A stretch of 64,000 nucleotides of DNA from Adhaeribacter aquaticus DSM 16391 (GCF_000473365.1 NZ_KI421517.1:4476296-4540295); one strand, 5' to 3'. Shown: positions 1-10,127, counted from the stretch's first letter. Numbers and translations are program-made. Notes: generated by a model not told the origin, from the letters alone.

Positions 1-122
1 AAAATATTAACCAGCAATATTCTAAGTTTATTTTTTAGATATGATAACCAAATCGCGCGGACGTCTGCGAAAGCATCAAAGTTAGAAACATGAAAAATAA
101 ATTAGGTTGAAACAATAAGTTT

Positions 123-899
123 TTAAGGCAATAACCGCTTTATTATGCGTAAATTATGAGAGTAGCGTCTGCGGGTAGTATTAAATATTCCCTGGTGGTC
201 TAGCGGATCAATACGTACCTCACCGTGGGCATGGATAATCTGGCTGTTTTCTAAAAGAAGGCCCACATGAATAATACGGCCTTCTGCATTATCAAAAAAG
301 GCAAGATCACCGGGCTGCGTTAAGGCGGCAAAATGAACCTCCTCGCCATGCGATACTTGTTGCCAGGCATCACGAGGCAATTGGTACCCGCAAATACCAT
401 AAACCTGTTGCACAAAGCCCGAACAATCCAAACCAAAAATAGACCGACCACCCCACACATACGGAGCTTTGAGATAGTTTAAGGCAATTTTAGTTAAGAA
501 GTTTGCTGTATTAGGTAAATTAGGGTTGGATGCTCTGCCATTGTAAATATAACGTTGCTCTCCTACCCGGATATTGATGCCATCAAAAAAGGGCAAGGTA
601 CTGCCCATTAATATGGGAATTCTGGTTTGGGAATTACTTACGGTTTGCACCACATCAATGGAACGGGGATGAGCCTGTCCTTTCCATTCCTGAAAATAGG
701 TTGCACTTACGGGTGTATGCTGTTTAAAATCAATCCACCCTTCGTAGCCATCACCTGCCATTCGGACCTGGAACCAATTACCCTGCACATTTATCAGGGA
801 ATAACATTCACCAAAAAACAATTCGGTTACCAGTTCACTTTTATCAGATGGCTCATTCCTAACCGGCACATGGCTTAAAGCACAAATTCCAAAATCCAC
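123..899 (-). CDS. C40 family (NlpC/P60) peptidoglycan peptidase
   Basis: Predicted cysteine peptidase that cuts gamma-D-glutamyl-diamino acid bonds in peptidoglycan or recycled muropeptides. The 258-residue protein has SH3-like N-terminal segments (about residues 1-120) and a C-terminal NlpC/P60 domain (about 130-258). The catalytic cysteine is in GLDCSGFV (Cys159), with His211 in HVGL and His223 in IIHAHG as likely partners. I see no signal peptide or lipobox, so a cytoplasmic muropeptide-recycling role like YkfC (dipeptidyl-peptidase VI) fits better than wall remodelling; that is inference. The start is GTG with no closer ATG. It stands alone on the minus strand, 123 bases from smpB. Confidence 0.88.
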   Translation of the reverse strand: MDFGICALSHVPVRNEPSDKSELVTELFFGECYSLINVQGNWFQVRMAGDGYEGWIDFKQHTPVSATYFQEWKGQAHPRSIDVVQTVSNSQTRIPILMGSTLPFFDGINIRVGEQRYIYNGRASNPNLPNTANFLTKIALNYLKAPYVWGGRSIFGLDCSGFVQQVYGICGYQLPRDAWQQVSHGEEVHFAALTQPGDLAFFDNAEGRIIHVGLLLENSQIIHAHGEVRIDPLDHQGIFNTTRRRYSHNLRIIKRLLP

Positions 900-1022
900 T
901 ACTTTCTTTATTACTGATAGGCTTCTAATACAACTACCTAACTGGTAGAATTGCTTTTGCCTAACAAAATTTAATAATTACTTATTTTAATTTATAATTT
1001 ATTATTTGCTTATATAAAAGCC

Positions 1023-1490
1023 CTAAAACCGATCCCGTTGCATTTCCCGTTTAACATCCCGCTCTTTAATATCTTCCCGCTTATCGAACAGTTTCTTACC
1101 TTTAGCCAGGGCTATTTCTACTTTAGCAAAACCCCGATCATTGATAAACAACTTTATTGGTATTACGGTTAAGCCTTGCTCCTGCAGTTTCTTTTCCAGT
1201 TGGTTCAGCTCGCGTTTATTTAATAATAATTTGCGGGTTCGGGTAGGTTCATGGTTGTTATAGGTACCCTCGGTAAACTTGGCAATATTAACCTGGTTCA
1301 GGAAAAGTTCTCCATTAAGGAAGGTACAAAAACCATCCGTTAAGTTTACATTACCTTCCCGAATAGATTTTATCTCGGTTCCGGTTAACATAATTCCTGC
1401 AATATATTTATTTATAAACGAATATTCGTAAGAAGCACGCCGGTTTTGAATAGTAACGGTTTTCTTTATTCTCTCTTTTTCTTTTGCCAT
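1023..1490 (-). CDS. smpB: SsrA-binding protein SmpB
   Basis: Binds tmRNA and delivers it to stalled ribosomes for trans-translation. The 155-residue length is normal for the family. Recognisable features are the AGIMLTGTEIKSIREG segment near residue 35, the FLNGELFLNQVNIAKF strand, and a basic C-terminal tail (KREDIKERDVKREMQRDRF) that enters the ribosomal decoding centre in characterised SmpB proteins. It starts with ATG. The tmRNA gene itself is not visible in this window. Confidence 0.97.
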   Translation of the reverse strand: MAKEKERIKKTVTIQNRRASYEYSFINKYIAGIMLTGTEIKSIREGNVNLTDGFCTFLNGELFLNQVNIAKFTEGTYNNHEPTRTRKLLLNKRELNQLEKKLQEQGLTVIPIKLFINDRGFAKVEIALAKGKKLFDKREDIKERDVKREMQRDRF

Positions 1491-1778
1491 CTAAGCCCGG
1501 TTTGAATTAAAAATCAGGTGATTTTAAACTACAGTTTAACAATTGTATCTCTAATAATTAACACATTCTTGTTAAGGAACATATCTGTTTTTAAAAAAGC
1601 CTCCAGATTAATAACATAATGAAAGGTCTTCTCCTAAAACAATACTAAAACGTAAATATAGCGAATTCAGTAGTTAAATATTGTTTAATGCTTGTTTTCA
1701 AAAATGATAAAATATAAAAGCTAAAAAGCCGGTCACCAATAAAGGTTGCCGGCTTTTCAATAAAATTAAAAATATAAA
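1491..1778. other. Intergenic region between smpB and the GH1/RmlD fusion gene
   Basis: About 288 AT-rich bases with no convincing ORF. The only structure I can support is the terminator hairpin at 1724-1757; the rest presumably holds the smpB promoter, but no TAnnTTTG box is evident on the minus strand. Confidence 0.5.
1724..1757 (-). terminator. Rho-independent terminator of the GH1/RmlD fusion gene
   Basis: Inverted repeat with arms AAAAGCCGGTCACC and GGTTGCCGGCTTTT (mismatched at two inner positions) around a short AT-rich loop, lying 22 bases beyond the stop codon at 1779 on the minus strand and followed by a T-rich run in that direction. Confidence 0.75.
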
Positions 1779-4133
1779 CTAAATACTTAATGCTATTCTT
1801 TTAGAGATTTTAATGCGGTTTACATAACGGATCAAGGCATCTTCCAAAGCCGGCAACAATTGCCCTCGTTCGCTGATTAAGGCACTATAACGGGGTCGTT
1901 TAGCCTGTAGTCCCTGCAGTTCATTGGCGACAAAGCCTTGTACCAGTTGCGGACTTAATCCGGCAATTTCGGCTCCTCTTCGGGCTAAATCGGCCCAGGA
2001 TATTTCACCTTCATTGCTTAAATGCCAAATACCAGATTCTTCATCCACCAATAAATCCAGGCAAGCATTTACCAGATCCGGCACGTAGGTAGGCGAAACA
2101 ATTATATCCTCCGGCGCCAGAAAGGTATTTCCTTTACTTAACTGGTTTAACATCATAGTCAGAAAATTAGAATCATCCCAGGGTCCAAAAAAGGAACTGG
2201 TCCGGACAATTAGAGCCTGCGGGTACATATCCAGCACAAACTTTTCAGCATTCGCCTTGCTTTGTCCATACACATTTATAGGGTTCACCGGGTCACTTTC
2301 GGTGTAGGGTTGTTGTTTTAAACCATCAAAAACCAAATCAGAGGAAAACGTTAAATATTGTACTCCCCTTTTCTGGCAAGCTGCGGCCAGCAACAGGGCC
2401 CCATGCGTATTTACCAGGTGGCAATTTTCCGGATCATCTTCGGCATCATCGACTTTTACATAACCAGCCGCATTTATTACCGCCCAGGGATTATAATAAT
2501 TGATTGCCCGCTCAATGGAGAAGGGGTCGGTTATATTCATTTGTTTGCGCCCCAATAACCGGTAAGGAATATGGCGGTCGCTGCAGATACGGGCAAATGC
2601 ACTGCCTAACGTACCAGTTGCCCCAGTTATTAAAATGGGTTGAGTGGTATTTTCCAGGTGATGGACTTCCTGTTCAGTTAACCCATCACCATCCGGAATC
2701 GTTTCTGTTTCAAAAATGGGATTCCAGTTCAGGCGCCAGTAAGCTTTTGTTCCTCTCCCAAACCTGCTCTCCTCCCGGCGTAAAAATATCTCTGAATGTT
2801 CCTGCCGGGATTCATCTGTAAAAGGATAAAAGAACCTATCGGGCCGCTGCCACCAACCAGGCAAATGAAATAAAGCATGTTCATAGTTTTGTCCGGTTGC
2901 CAGTTTAGTCAACATTTTAGCCAAAGCCGTAGGTCGGGGACTAGGTCCACGAACATCAAATACGCCCGGTTCGTAAAATCCGTCAGCACGTGTTACCAGG
3001 TTTACCCAATCAAAAGTACCTAATAAAGACCAGGCCGCCACTCCTACTATATTTACCCCATTCCTTTTAAGTTCAGTACAAGAATCCCACACGTGTTTAA
3101 ACCATTGTACCTGCTCTTCCCTTGCCCCGCATATATGCACTTCGGTTACGGAAATAGGCAAACCATACCGCTCCCAAGTTTCCTGCAACAATACTTTATG
3201 ACCAGAATAAAACCCGGCTGGATCCTCAGTCTTTACCCGTAATGCCTCCACATCGGCATATTGATGAATGCCATTACCCCCATGCGACCATTCCGGATAA
3301 CCTTCCAATTTTTCATCCAGGTACCGCTCACTGGTAGGGTAATGATTAATACCAATAATGTCGGGCGGACAAGGATTATCCCTGAACCATTGTAAATCGG
3401 CTTCAGGAATGCCATGCGCAACAAAATACTTCCACATGGTATGTTCCGGCGTTAGTTTTCCGGTTAATAAATCTAAGCTAACCCACCTCCGGTCATTATC
3501 CGCCGCCGCCTGGTAAGCTAGTAAAGGGGTACTATAGGTTTTACCTAAATCTTCCGTTTGAACTAATTTGGCGTGCGGAATTATTTCCCGTATAGCCCGC
3601 ATGGCCAGGACCGTAGCCTTACATTGGTGCAATAAGGTTAATCCAAACGTATACCCATCCCGGCCGTGTGGATACCAAACGCCATATAAGCCACTAAATC
3701 GGGCAGTGGTCCACGGTTCATTAACTGGTGTAAAGTATTCTACCCACGGGTAGCGTTCGGCTACAGCCCGGGCATATTCAGCCACTCCTTCCGGAAAAGC
3801 TGGATCTGCCAGATTAGTATGTTGTGGACCACTGCCATGATGTACCAGCCCCAGTATGGGCGTAATATTATGTTCCTGCAGTAGCTTTAAGCGTCGGTCT
3901 CCCCAGCTCCAGTCGGCGGTAGCAGGTCCATTAGGCGCGGTTAATTCCCAAAGCAACGGGTACCGCATTTTTTTTACGCCGATAGCTCCAAATAAAGCAA
4001 TATCTTCTTCCCGGTAAGCATGCCCGTTAAGTTGCATTTGGTCCATATATTCATCACCTACCCGGTTAACTGTACATTCCAACCCAGCCCAAACCTCCGG
4101 GTATTGCGGATTTCTATTGTTACTCTGTTCCAT
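1779..4133 (-). CDS. Fusion: GH1-like glycosidase domain + RmlD-type NAD(P)-dependent sugar-nucleotide reductase domain
   Basis: A 784-residue two-domain protein. Residues about 10-410 resemble glycoside hydrolase family 1 (beta-glucosidase fold): FTPVNEPW supplies the probable acid/base Glu139, and ISVTEVHI supplies a candidate nucleophile Glu331, although the usual TENG is altered. Residues about 497-780 are an RmlD/SDR domain with an ITGATGTLGSA dinucleotide-binding loop (Gly504-Gly510) and Tyr622-xxx-Lys626 in VYGQSKANAEK. RmlD enzymes reduce dTDP-4-keto-6-deoxysugars. The physiological reaction of the fusion is unknown; a role in sugar modification linked to glycan turnover is inference. 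Stop and start are intact, and no frameshift is seen. It is a single-gene unit with its own terminator. Confidence 0.82.
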   Translation of the reverse strand: MEQSNNRNPQYPEVWAGLECTVNRVGDEYMDQMQLNGHAYREEDIALFGAIGVKKMRYPLLWELTAPNGPATADWSWGDRRLKLLQEHNITPILGLVHHGSGPQHTNLADPAFPEGVAEYARAVAERYPWVEYFTPVNEPWTTARFSGLYGVWYPHGRDGYTFGLTLLHQCKATVLAMRAIREIIPHAKLVQTEDLGKTYSTPLLAYQAAADNDRRWVSLDLLTGKLTPEHTMWKYFVAHGIPEADLQWFRDNPCPPDIIGINHYPTSERYLDEKLEGYPEWSHGGNGIHQYADVEALRVKTEDPAGFYSGHKVLLQETWERYGLPISVTEVHICGAREEQVQWFKHVWDSCTELKRNGVNIVGVAAWSLLGTFDWVNLVTRADGFYEPGVFDVRGPSPRPTALAKMLTKLATGQNYEHALFHLPGWWQRPDRFFYPFTDESRQEHSEIFLRREESRFGRGTKAYWRLNWNPIFETETIPDGDGLTEQEVHHLENTTQPILITGATGTLGSAFARICSDRHIPYRLLGRKQMNITDPFSIERAINYYNPWAVINAAGYVKVDDAEDDPENCHLVNTHGALLLAAACQKRGVQYLTFSSDLVFDGLKQQPYTESDPVNPINVYGQSKANAEKFVLDMYPQALIVRTSSFFGPWDDSNFLTMMLNQLSKGNTFLAPEDIIVSPTYVPDLVNACLDLLVDEESGIWHLSNEGEISWADLARRGAEIAGLSPQLVQGFVANELQGLQAKRPRYSALISERGQLLPALEDALIRYVNRIKISKRIALSI

Positions 4134-4521
4134 ACTTTGCCATTTACTGACGAGTAAGTATCGGCACCAAAAATGGGCAAAAAACTTCCACCCCAGCTAA
4201 AAAGCAGGAAAACATCTTCCTTTTTTTTAGCTGGCCAATTGTACTTTTTCGTCAGGAGTTAACTAATTATCTTTTCAAACTGGCTTTAATAAATACTACC
4301 AGTAAGGAAATTACGCCTTGTATAATCGGTGGTTTTGAATGGATTTAAATATACGTGTATGTCACACAAATTTAAGTGTTTTACTAAACACAGCTTTATT
4401 TACTGGATTAATACGGATTTATGCCACCTATACTACCCCAATTAAGGATTTAAATAATCCCCTAAAAATCATAAGTATAGGTTTCATAGTTAAGCAAACA
4501 AATGCAATTAAGAGTATAATT
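4134..4521. other. Intergenic region upstream of the fusion gene, downstream of tsaD
   Basis: 388 AT-rich bases. A short plus-strand open frame (4339-4533) lacks family features, overlaps the tsaD 3' end and is probably chance. The one structure is the inverted repeat at 4193-4234. Confidence 0.5.
4193..4234 (-). terminator. Inverted repeat, possible terminator of tsaD or leader hairpin of the fusion gene
   Basis: Outer arms CCAGCTAAAAA and TTTTTAGCTGG match perfectly over 11 bases, with an inner GGAA/TTCC stem. It lies 288 bases past the tsaD stop and 60 bases before the fusion-gene start, so it could end tsaD transcripts or act in the fusion-gene leader. GC content of the stem is modest. 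Confidence 0.45.
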
Positions 4522-5532
4522 TTAAAGAGATAATTTTAAACGAGGATCAGGGCTGGCATATTGGTTTGCAAATTCACCGGCCAAATATTTATAGTGTGCC
4601 GTTATAGCAATCATAGCGGCATTATCAGTACAATATTGAAAAGCAGGAACATAGGTATTCCATTTATATTTCAGGGCAAACTCCTGCATAGTTTGCCGCA
4701 ACCCGGAATTGGCAGAAACGCCCCCAGCTATGGCTATTTCTTTTATTCCAGTTTCTTTTGTTGCTAATACCAACTTTTTCATCAGGGTTTGAATAAGGGC
4801 CTTTTGAATACTTGCACAGATATCCGGTAAGTTTTCAGAAATAAAATCAGGATTGACTTGGGTATTATTTTTAATAAAATTCAGAATAGAAGTTTTAATC
4901 CCACTAAAAGAATAATCGTACCCAGGCATGTTTACAATGGGGAATGTATATTTATCCGGATTGCCGGATTGTGCTATTTTATCCAGTAACGGACCTCCAG
5001 GGTAAGGTAATCCTAATAATTTAGCTGATTTATCAAAAGCTTCCCCCACGGCGTCGTCAGTAGTCTGACCTAAAATTTCAAAATCCAGGTGATTGTTAAC
5101 CAGAACTATCTGCGTATGTCCACCACTTACGGTTAAGCATAAAAAAGGAAAGGATGGTTGGGGGGCATCAATAAAATGAGCTAAAATATGAGCCTGCATG
5201 TGGTTTACCTCAATAATTGGTAAATGCAACCCCAGCGCAAACGACTTTGCAAAGGAGCAGCCGACTAATAAGGACCCTAATAATCCTGGCCCCCGGGTAA
5301 AAGCTACGGCGTTTAATTCACTTTTTGTTATATTTGCCGTAAGCAATGCTTGAGAAATAACTGGAATAATGTTTTGTTCATGGGCTCGGGAAGCCAGTTC
5401 CGGAACAACACCTCCATATTTTTCATGAACCGCCTGTGTTGCCACAATATTAGATAAGATTTTGCCGTCTTTAATAACAGCGGCAGAGGTATCGTCGCAG
5501 GAAGATTCAATTGCTAAAATTGTAGGACTCAT
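4522..5532 (-). CDS. tsaD: tRNA N6-adenosine threonylcarbamoyltransferase TsaD
   Basis: Transfers the threonylcarbamoyl group from threonylcarbamoyl-AMP to A37 of ANN-decoding tRNAs, with TsaB and TsaE. The 336-residue protein begins ILAIESSCDDTSAAVI, carries the metal-binding HMQAHILAH motif (His111, His115), and contains the ASKAE/ASKA-fold loops FPFLCLTVSGGHTQ and AIAGGVSANSGLR. The length is normal. Its ATG lies only 6 bases from the divergent tamB start, so the promoter must lie inside the tamB coding sequence. Confidence 0.97.
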   Translation of the reverse strand: MSPTILAIESSCDDTSAAVIKDGKILSNIVATQAVHEKYGGVVPELASRAHEQNIIPVISQALLTANITKSELNAVAFTRGPGLLGSLLVGCSFAKSFALGLHLPIIEVNHMQAHILAHFIDAPQPSFPFLCLTVSGGHTQIVLVNNHLDFEILGQTTDDAVGEAFDKSAKLLGLPYPGGPLLDKIAQSGNPDKYTFPIVNMPGYDYSFSGIKTSILNFIKNNTQVNPDFISENLPDICASIQKALIQTLMKKLVLATKETGIKEIAIAGGVSANSGLRQTMQEFALKYKWNTYVPAFQYCTDNAAMIAITAHYKYLAGEFANQYASPDPRLKLSL

Positions 5533-5538
5533 AAGTAC

Positions 5539-8500
5539 TTGGAAAATCAGAATAACTGGCTACTAAAAATAGGAGAAACGGTCTTTACCATTTTTGATCG
5601 GATTCTCGATTTCGTGCTGTTTTTGGCGATAGCTTTGTTTTTTATTATTCGTATACCAAGCGTACAAACCAGAGCTGTTCACGAAATTTCTGAAATTTTA
5701 TCTCAAAAGCTAGGCCACGAGGTAAGTATTGAGCGCGTGGACATAAAATTCTTTAAAGACGTAGTTTTAGACAAAGTTAAGGTACTGGACGATAAGAAAG
5801 AAGTCCTTTTTTATATTGGCCAGCTTCATGCTGATATTGAGGTATTTTCGCTCTTAAACCCTAATAAATTATATATAGGTACTTTAACGTTAGTAGAGCC
5901 GAAAGCCAACCTAATCCACTATAAAAATAGCGAAAGGTTAAATATGACTTCTTTTATTGAAGCCATTAATAAACTTCTTGCAAAAAAAACTCCACCCAAA
6001 ACCCCAAAAGCTCCTTTTGAATTCAGCATAAATAATATAGTAATTCTGAATGGCCATTTTACTTACGACGACCAAAGAAAGCCTTTTATAACCTACAAAG
6101 GCATGGATTACCAGCACATGGTCTATGACAGTATCAACGTAACTCTTTCGGAAATAAGTTTAGGTGATACTATAGGCATGCACATTACCAACTTAAGTAC
6201 GGTAGAATCCCGGTCGAAAACCAGGTTAAAAGAACTTAGCTCTCATATGACCTACTCAGGCACCTACTGGGAGTTTGGAGATTTAACCTTACGCTTAGGC
6301 CGCAGTTACCTGGCCCAGTATGTTCGGTTTGATTTTCGAAAGTTTAGCAATTTTCAGTATTTTAATGATAGTGTAACCGTAACCGCGAATTTACGAAATG
6401 CCGTTTTTTATTCAGATGATATAGCTCATTTTGCCCCTCAGGTTGCCAACCTTCATGATCATATCCAGCTTTCCGGCGATGCACACGGCCAGGTAAAACG
6501 GTTTAGCGCCAAACGGGTAAATGCCTATTATGGCAAGAATTCACATGTAACGGGAAATATCGCCGCCACTGGTTTACCAAACATCCAGGAAACATTCGTG
6601 GAACTGGATCTACAGCCATCTACCATTAATGCCAACGATATTAAGCAATACATTCCCAAAAAAGTATACACCTACTCCCGCAAATTAGGAACTGTAAAAC
6701 TGGAAGGAAATTTCCTTGGCTTCTATGACGACTTTGTAGCCAATGGGTCTTTTGTAACGGCTTTGGGAAACGTAAAAACAGACCTTAACTTAAAAATTAA
6801 CGAAGATACCAAAGCCACAGCCTACAGCGGGTACCTGCATACCGATAATTTTCAGGTTGGCCGATTTCTGGATATAACCAATATTATTAAAGGTATTAGC
6901 CTGGATGGGCGCATTAAAGGAAGCGGGTTCACCTTAGATAAGGCTAACCTCGCAGTAGATGCCACCATAAAAGCCATCCATTTATACGGATATAATTACC
7001 GCAACATCAAAGCCAAGGGAACTTTAAAAAAACAGATTTTAGCCGGCGATGTCCGAATTAAGGATCCAAACATAAACCTTACCGCCAACGGTCAAATCAA
7101 TCTGGTTCAGGAAGACCCTGTTTATAATCTAACTACCGACATCAATGAATTGAACTTGCGCCAGTTAGGGTATGCCGATTATGATTTTAAAATAAAAACA
7201 AAAGCTACCGTAAACTTTACCGGATCCCGGTTAGATAACTTATTGGGTAAGGGTTATTTCGCTCAAACTACCTTATTCATAAAAAATACAGTTATTCCCC
7301 TGGATACCACCTCCATCCTATCTGATTACCAGAATGGCACCCGTACCCTGAGCTTTAATTCCGAATTAGCTGATTTTAAAGCTACTGGCAACTGGCAATA
7401 CAGCACCTTATTTCGAGATTTAAACATTCTAATAAAAGAGTACAGGCTCAATTTCGAAAGTAATGATCCGGTTACCAACGCTTACTACCGGCAAAAACCA
7501 CAGTATGAAAACGATCAATACGAAGTAAATTATAATATAAATTTAAAATCGTTTAATTCTGTTATTCAAGCTTTTATTCCTGAAGTCCGGATTTCAAGAA
7601 ACACTCAGGTAGAAGGAAACTTCCGCCAGGGAGCAAACGCTATTTTTACCTTACATAGCAACATCGATACCGTTTTTTATGGAAAGAATGTTTTCTTCGG
7701 CAATGAAATTGATTTAAATACTTCTAAACTACCTTATAGCCCAAGCGTGCTGGCTAATGCTGTAATTTCTTCCAGGAATGAGGTATTGACCACCGGGGGC
7801 AACACCGAAAACTTATATGTAGAAGGCGTTTGGAACGATAGTACCATCCAGTTTACCTCTAATATAGCTCAATCCAATTCTACTAACCGAATTAATTTAA
7901 ATGGTGTTCTCTCTTTCCAGGAAAATCATTTAGATATAATATTCAATAATTCCCGAATAAACATTTTGGGCAAAGACTGGACCATTGTCCCCAACAATAC
8001 TCTGGGCATTGCTGGAGAAGGAAAAGAGATCAGCTTTGAGAATTTTGTTATTTACCAAGGGAATCAACAATTAAGCTTTAATGGCCTTCTATCGCAAAAT
8101 CCTAAAAATGAATTAAATATTTCAGTTAAAGATTTTCGACTGGAAACCCTTAACCCATTGCTGGCACAGCATCTGGGTGGGGTATTAAATGCCACCATTT
8201 CCATAACAGATATTTATCGCCAAGCCAAAATTACCAGTAACCTAACAGCTGATTCCGTTATGATGGATAAGTTTTTGGTGGGAACAATAGCCGGCACCAC
8301 TAATTGGGACAACCATGACAACCACCTGGATATAAATTTAGGGATAACTCGGGATAACATGAAGGTGCTAAACGTTACGGGTGATTACAACGCCAATAAT
8401 AAAACCAATCAATTAGATTTATTGGCAGTCATGGATAATGCTCCTTTAAAGCTTATAGAGCCGCTGATAAATTCCTTATTTGGCGATTTAGAAGGAACCA

Positions 8501-10098
8501 TGGAAGGCCGGCTTAAGATTACCGGCGAATTAGATGCCCCACTGCTGGCAGGGTCGGCTCTTATTACCAACGGCCGGTTCAACTTTAAATATTTAAACAC
8601 GATTTATACTTTTTCTGATCGCATTTATTTTACGGAAAATGATATTACTTTCAGAGATGTTAAACTAACGGATGTACTTAATAATACCGGTACAGTTAGC
8701 GGCAGTATTATCCATCAGGGCTTCCAAAACATGATATTGGATTTACGAGGGGTGTTCCGCCGGTTTATGGTTTTAAATACTACCCGGGAGCAAAACAATG
8801 TTTACTATGGTACTGCTATTGCTACCGGTTCTGCTACGGTTTTAGGTACCCCTTCTAATTTAGATATAAAAATTGATGCCCGCAGTGAAGCCGGCACCCG
8901 CATGTCTATCCCTTTAGATAATAATAACACTATTAGCCGCCAAAGTTTTATTAAGTTTATAAACCATAATGCCTCTGATTCTGCCAGTGTAACCGAAGCT
9001 GCTCACACCGAAATAGCCGGTATCAATATGAATTTTAATTTGAACGTGACACCAGACGCTTATATTGAAATTATACTGGATGAAGCTACCGGGGATATTG
9101 TTCGGGGTTCTGGCAACGGACGTATCCGGATGAATATTGACACCAGAGGCGATTTTTTTATGGAAGGCCAGGTGGAGATCGTTCGGGGGGCTTATAATTT
9201 TAATTTGTATAACATTATTAATAAAGAATTTTTAATAAGGCCGGGTGGCACCATTACCTGGACCGGAGATCCTTACCAGGGAGTAATGAACATTACGGCT
9301 ACCTACACGCAAAATGTTAATTTAACTCAAAATATAATTCCTGGGCTTACTAATGTTAATGGTAACACTAACATCCGGTTGCCGGTAACGGCCGTTATGA
9401 TTTTAACAGGAAATTTATTAACGCCTCAAATTAAACTGGATTTAGAATTTGTAAATACGCCTTCCGATCAGCAAGCAGTGCTTTCAGCTTTTTTAACCGA
9501 TATTCGAAACGACCAGGATGAGCTAAACCGCCAGGTATTTAGTTTACTTATTTTAAAGCGTTTATCGGAACGTAATAACTTTGGCAACAACGCGGTATCA
9601 CAAGGAATAACCGGCAGCATTAGCGAATTGGTTACCAACCAGTTAAGCAACTGGTTGTCTCAGGTAGATAATAATTTAGAAGTAGATATTGGTGTTCAAG
9701 GCGCCATTGATCAATCCTTGATTAATAATTTACAGGTGCGGTTAAGTTATAGCTTGTTAGAAGGCCGTTTGCGTTTAACCCGGGAAGGCGGCGTAAATAA
9801 CAATTACCTTTCTAATCAGGGCTTTACCGGCAACCAGTCTTCTTTAGCCGGCGACTGGCGAGCTGAGTATTACTTAGGCCGCAACGGAAAAGTACGTCTT
9901 CGATTAGAATATAATACTACCCCCCGAATGTTTAGTACAACGAACAGCACCGTTACCCGGGCCAGTGTTTTACATACCGAACAGTTTGATAACCTTCGGG
10001 AATTATTTGGCCGGAGACGGTTACGCAGAAGGTATCAGCAAGCGCAAAGAGAACGGTTAATTCTGGATTCAGACATCAGATTTGACCAAGTACAGTAA
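5539..10098 (+). CDS. tamB: TamB-family translocation/assembly module protein (DUF490), AsmA-like
   Basis: Very long (1519 residues) envelope protein. An N-terminal membrane anchor (about residues 20-40, FVLFLAIALFFIIRI) precedes a long beta-rich, AsmA/TamB-like groove and a C-terminal DUF490 region (about 1100-1480; EIVRGAYNFNLYNIINKEF near 1220, NQLSNWLSQVDNNLEVDIG near 1370). TamB-like proteins bridge inner and outer membranes and are tied to lipid transport or outer-membrane protein assembly. The start is TTG: the frame opens just after a stop at 5515-5517, and no ATG occurs before the anchor. Bacteroidota often lack a separate TamA next to this gene; none is seen here. Confidence 0.9.
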   Translation: MENQNNWLLKIGETVFTIFDRILDFVLFLAIALFFIIRIPSVQTRAVHEISEILSQKLGHEVSIERVDIKFFKDVVLDKVKVLDDKKEVLFYIGQLHADIEVFSLLNPNKLYIGTLTLVEPKANLIHYKNSERLNMTSFIEAINKLLAKKTPPKTPKAPFEFSINNIVILNGHFTYDDQRKPFITYKGMDYQHMVYDSINVTLSEISLGDTIGMHITNLSTVESRSKTRLKELSSHMTYSGTYWEFGDLTLRLGRSYLAQYVRFDFRKFSNFQYFNDSVTVTANLRNAVFYSDDIAHFAPQVANLHDHIQLSGDAHGQVKRFSAKRVNAYYGKNSHVTGNIAATGLPNIQETFVELDLQPSTINANDIKQYIPKKVYTYSRKLGTVKLEGNFLGFYDDFVANGSFVTALGNVKTDLNLKINEDTKATAYSGYLHTDNFQVGRFLDITNIIKGISLDGRIKGSGFTLDKANLAVDATIKAIHLYGYNYRNIKAKGTLKKQILAGDVRIKDPNINLTANGQINLVQEDPVYNLTTDINELNLRQLGYADYDFKIKTKATVNFTGSRLDNLLGKGYFAQTTLFIKNTVIPLDTTSILSDYQNGTRTLSFNSELADFKATGNWQYSTLFRDLNILIKEYRLNFESNDPVTNAYYRQKPQYENDQYEVNYNINLKSFNSVIQAFIPEVRISRNTQVEGNFRQGANAIFTLHSNIDTVFYGKNVFFGNEIDLNTSKLPYSPSVLANAVISSRNEVLTTGGNTENLYVEGVWNDSTIQFTSNIAQSNSTNRINLNGVLSFQENHLDIIFNNSRINILGKDWTIVPNNTLGIAGEGKEISFENFVIYQGNQQLSFNGLLSQNPKNELNISVKDFRLETLNPLLAQHLGGVLNATISITDIYRQAKITSNLTADSVMMDKFLVGTIAGTTNWDNHDNHLDINLGITRDNMKVLNVTGDYNANNKTNQLDLLAVMDNAPLKLIEPLINSLFGDLEGTMEGRLKITGELDAPLLAGSALITNGRFNFKYLNTIYTFSDRIYFTENDITFRDVKLTDVLNNTGTVSGSIIHQGFQNMILDLRGVFRRFMVLNTTREQNNVYYGTAIATGSATVLGTPSNLDIKIDARSEAGTRMSIPLDNNNTISRQSFIKFINHNASDSASVTEAAHTEIAGINMNFNLNVTPDAYIEIILDEATGDIVRGSGNGRIRMNIDTRGDFFMEGQVEIVRGAYNFNLYNIINKEFLIRPGGTITWTGDPYQGVMNITATYTQNVNLTQNIIPGLTNVNGNTNIRLPVTAVMILTGNLLTPQIKLDLEFVNTPSDQQAVLSAFLTDIRNDQDELNRQVFSLLILKRLSERNNFGNNAVSQGITGSISELVTNQLSNWLSQVDNNLEVDIGVQGAIDQSLINNLQVRLSYSLLEGRLRLTREGGVNNNYLSNQGFTGNQSSLAGDWRAEYYLGRNGKVRLRLEYNTTPRMFSTTNSTVTRASVLHTEQFDNLRELFGRRRLRRRYQQAQRERLILDSDIRFDQVQ

Positions 10099-10127
10099 AC
10101 CTTTTTTTCTACTGTAGTTTTTATTCT

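Noticed and set aside
2504-2821. Plus-strand frame of 105 residues in the fusion gene
   Set aside because: Antisense to a clearly coding domain; no features of its own.
4339-4533. Plus-strand frame of 64 residues between tsaD and the GH1/RmlD fusion
   Set aside because: No recognisable domain, biased composition and overlap with tsaD; likely chance in AT-rich sequence.
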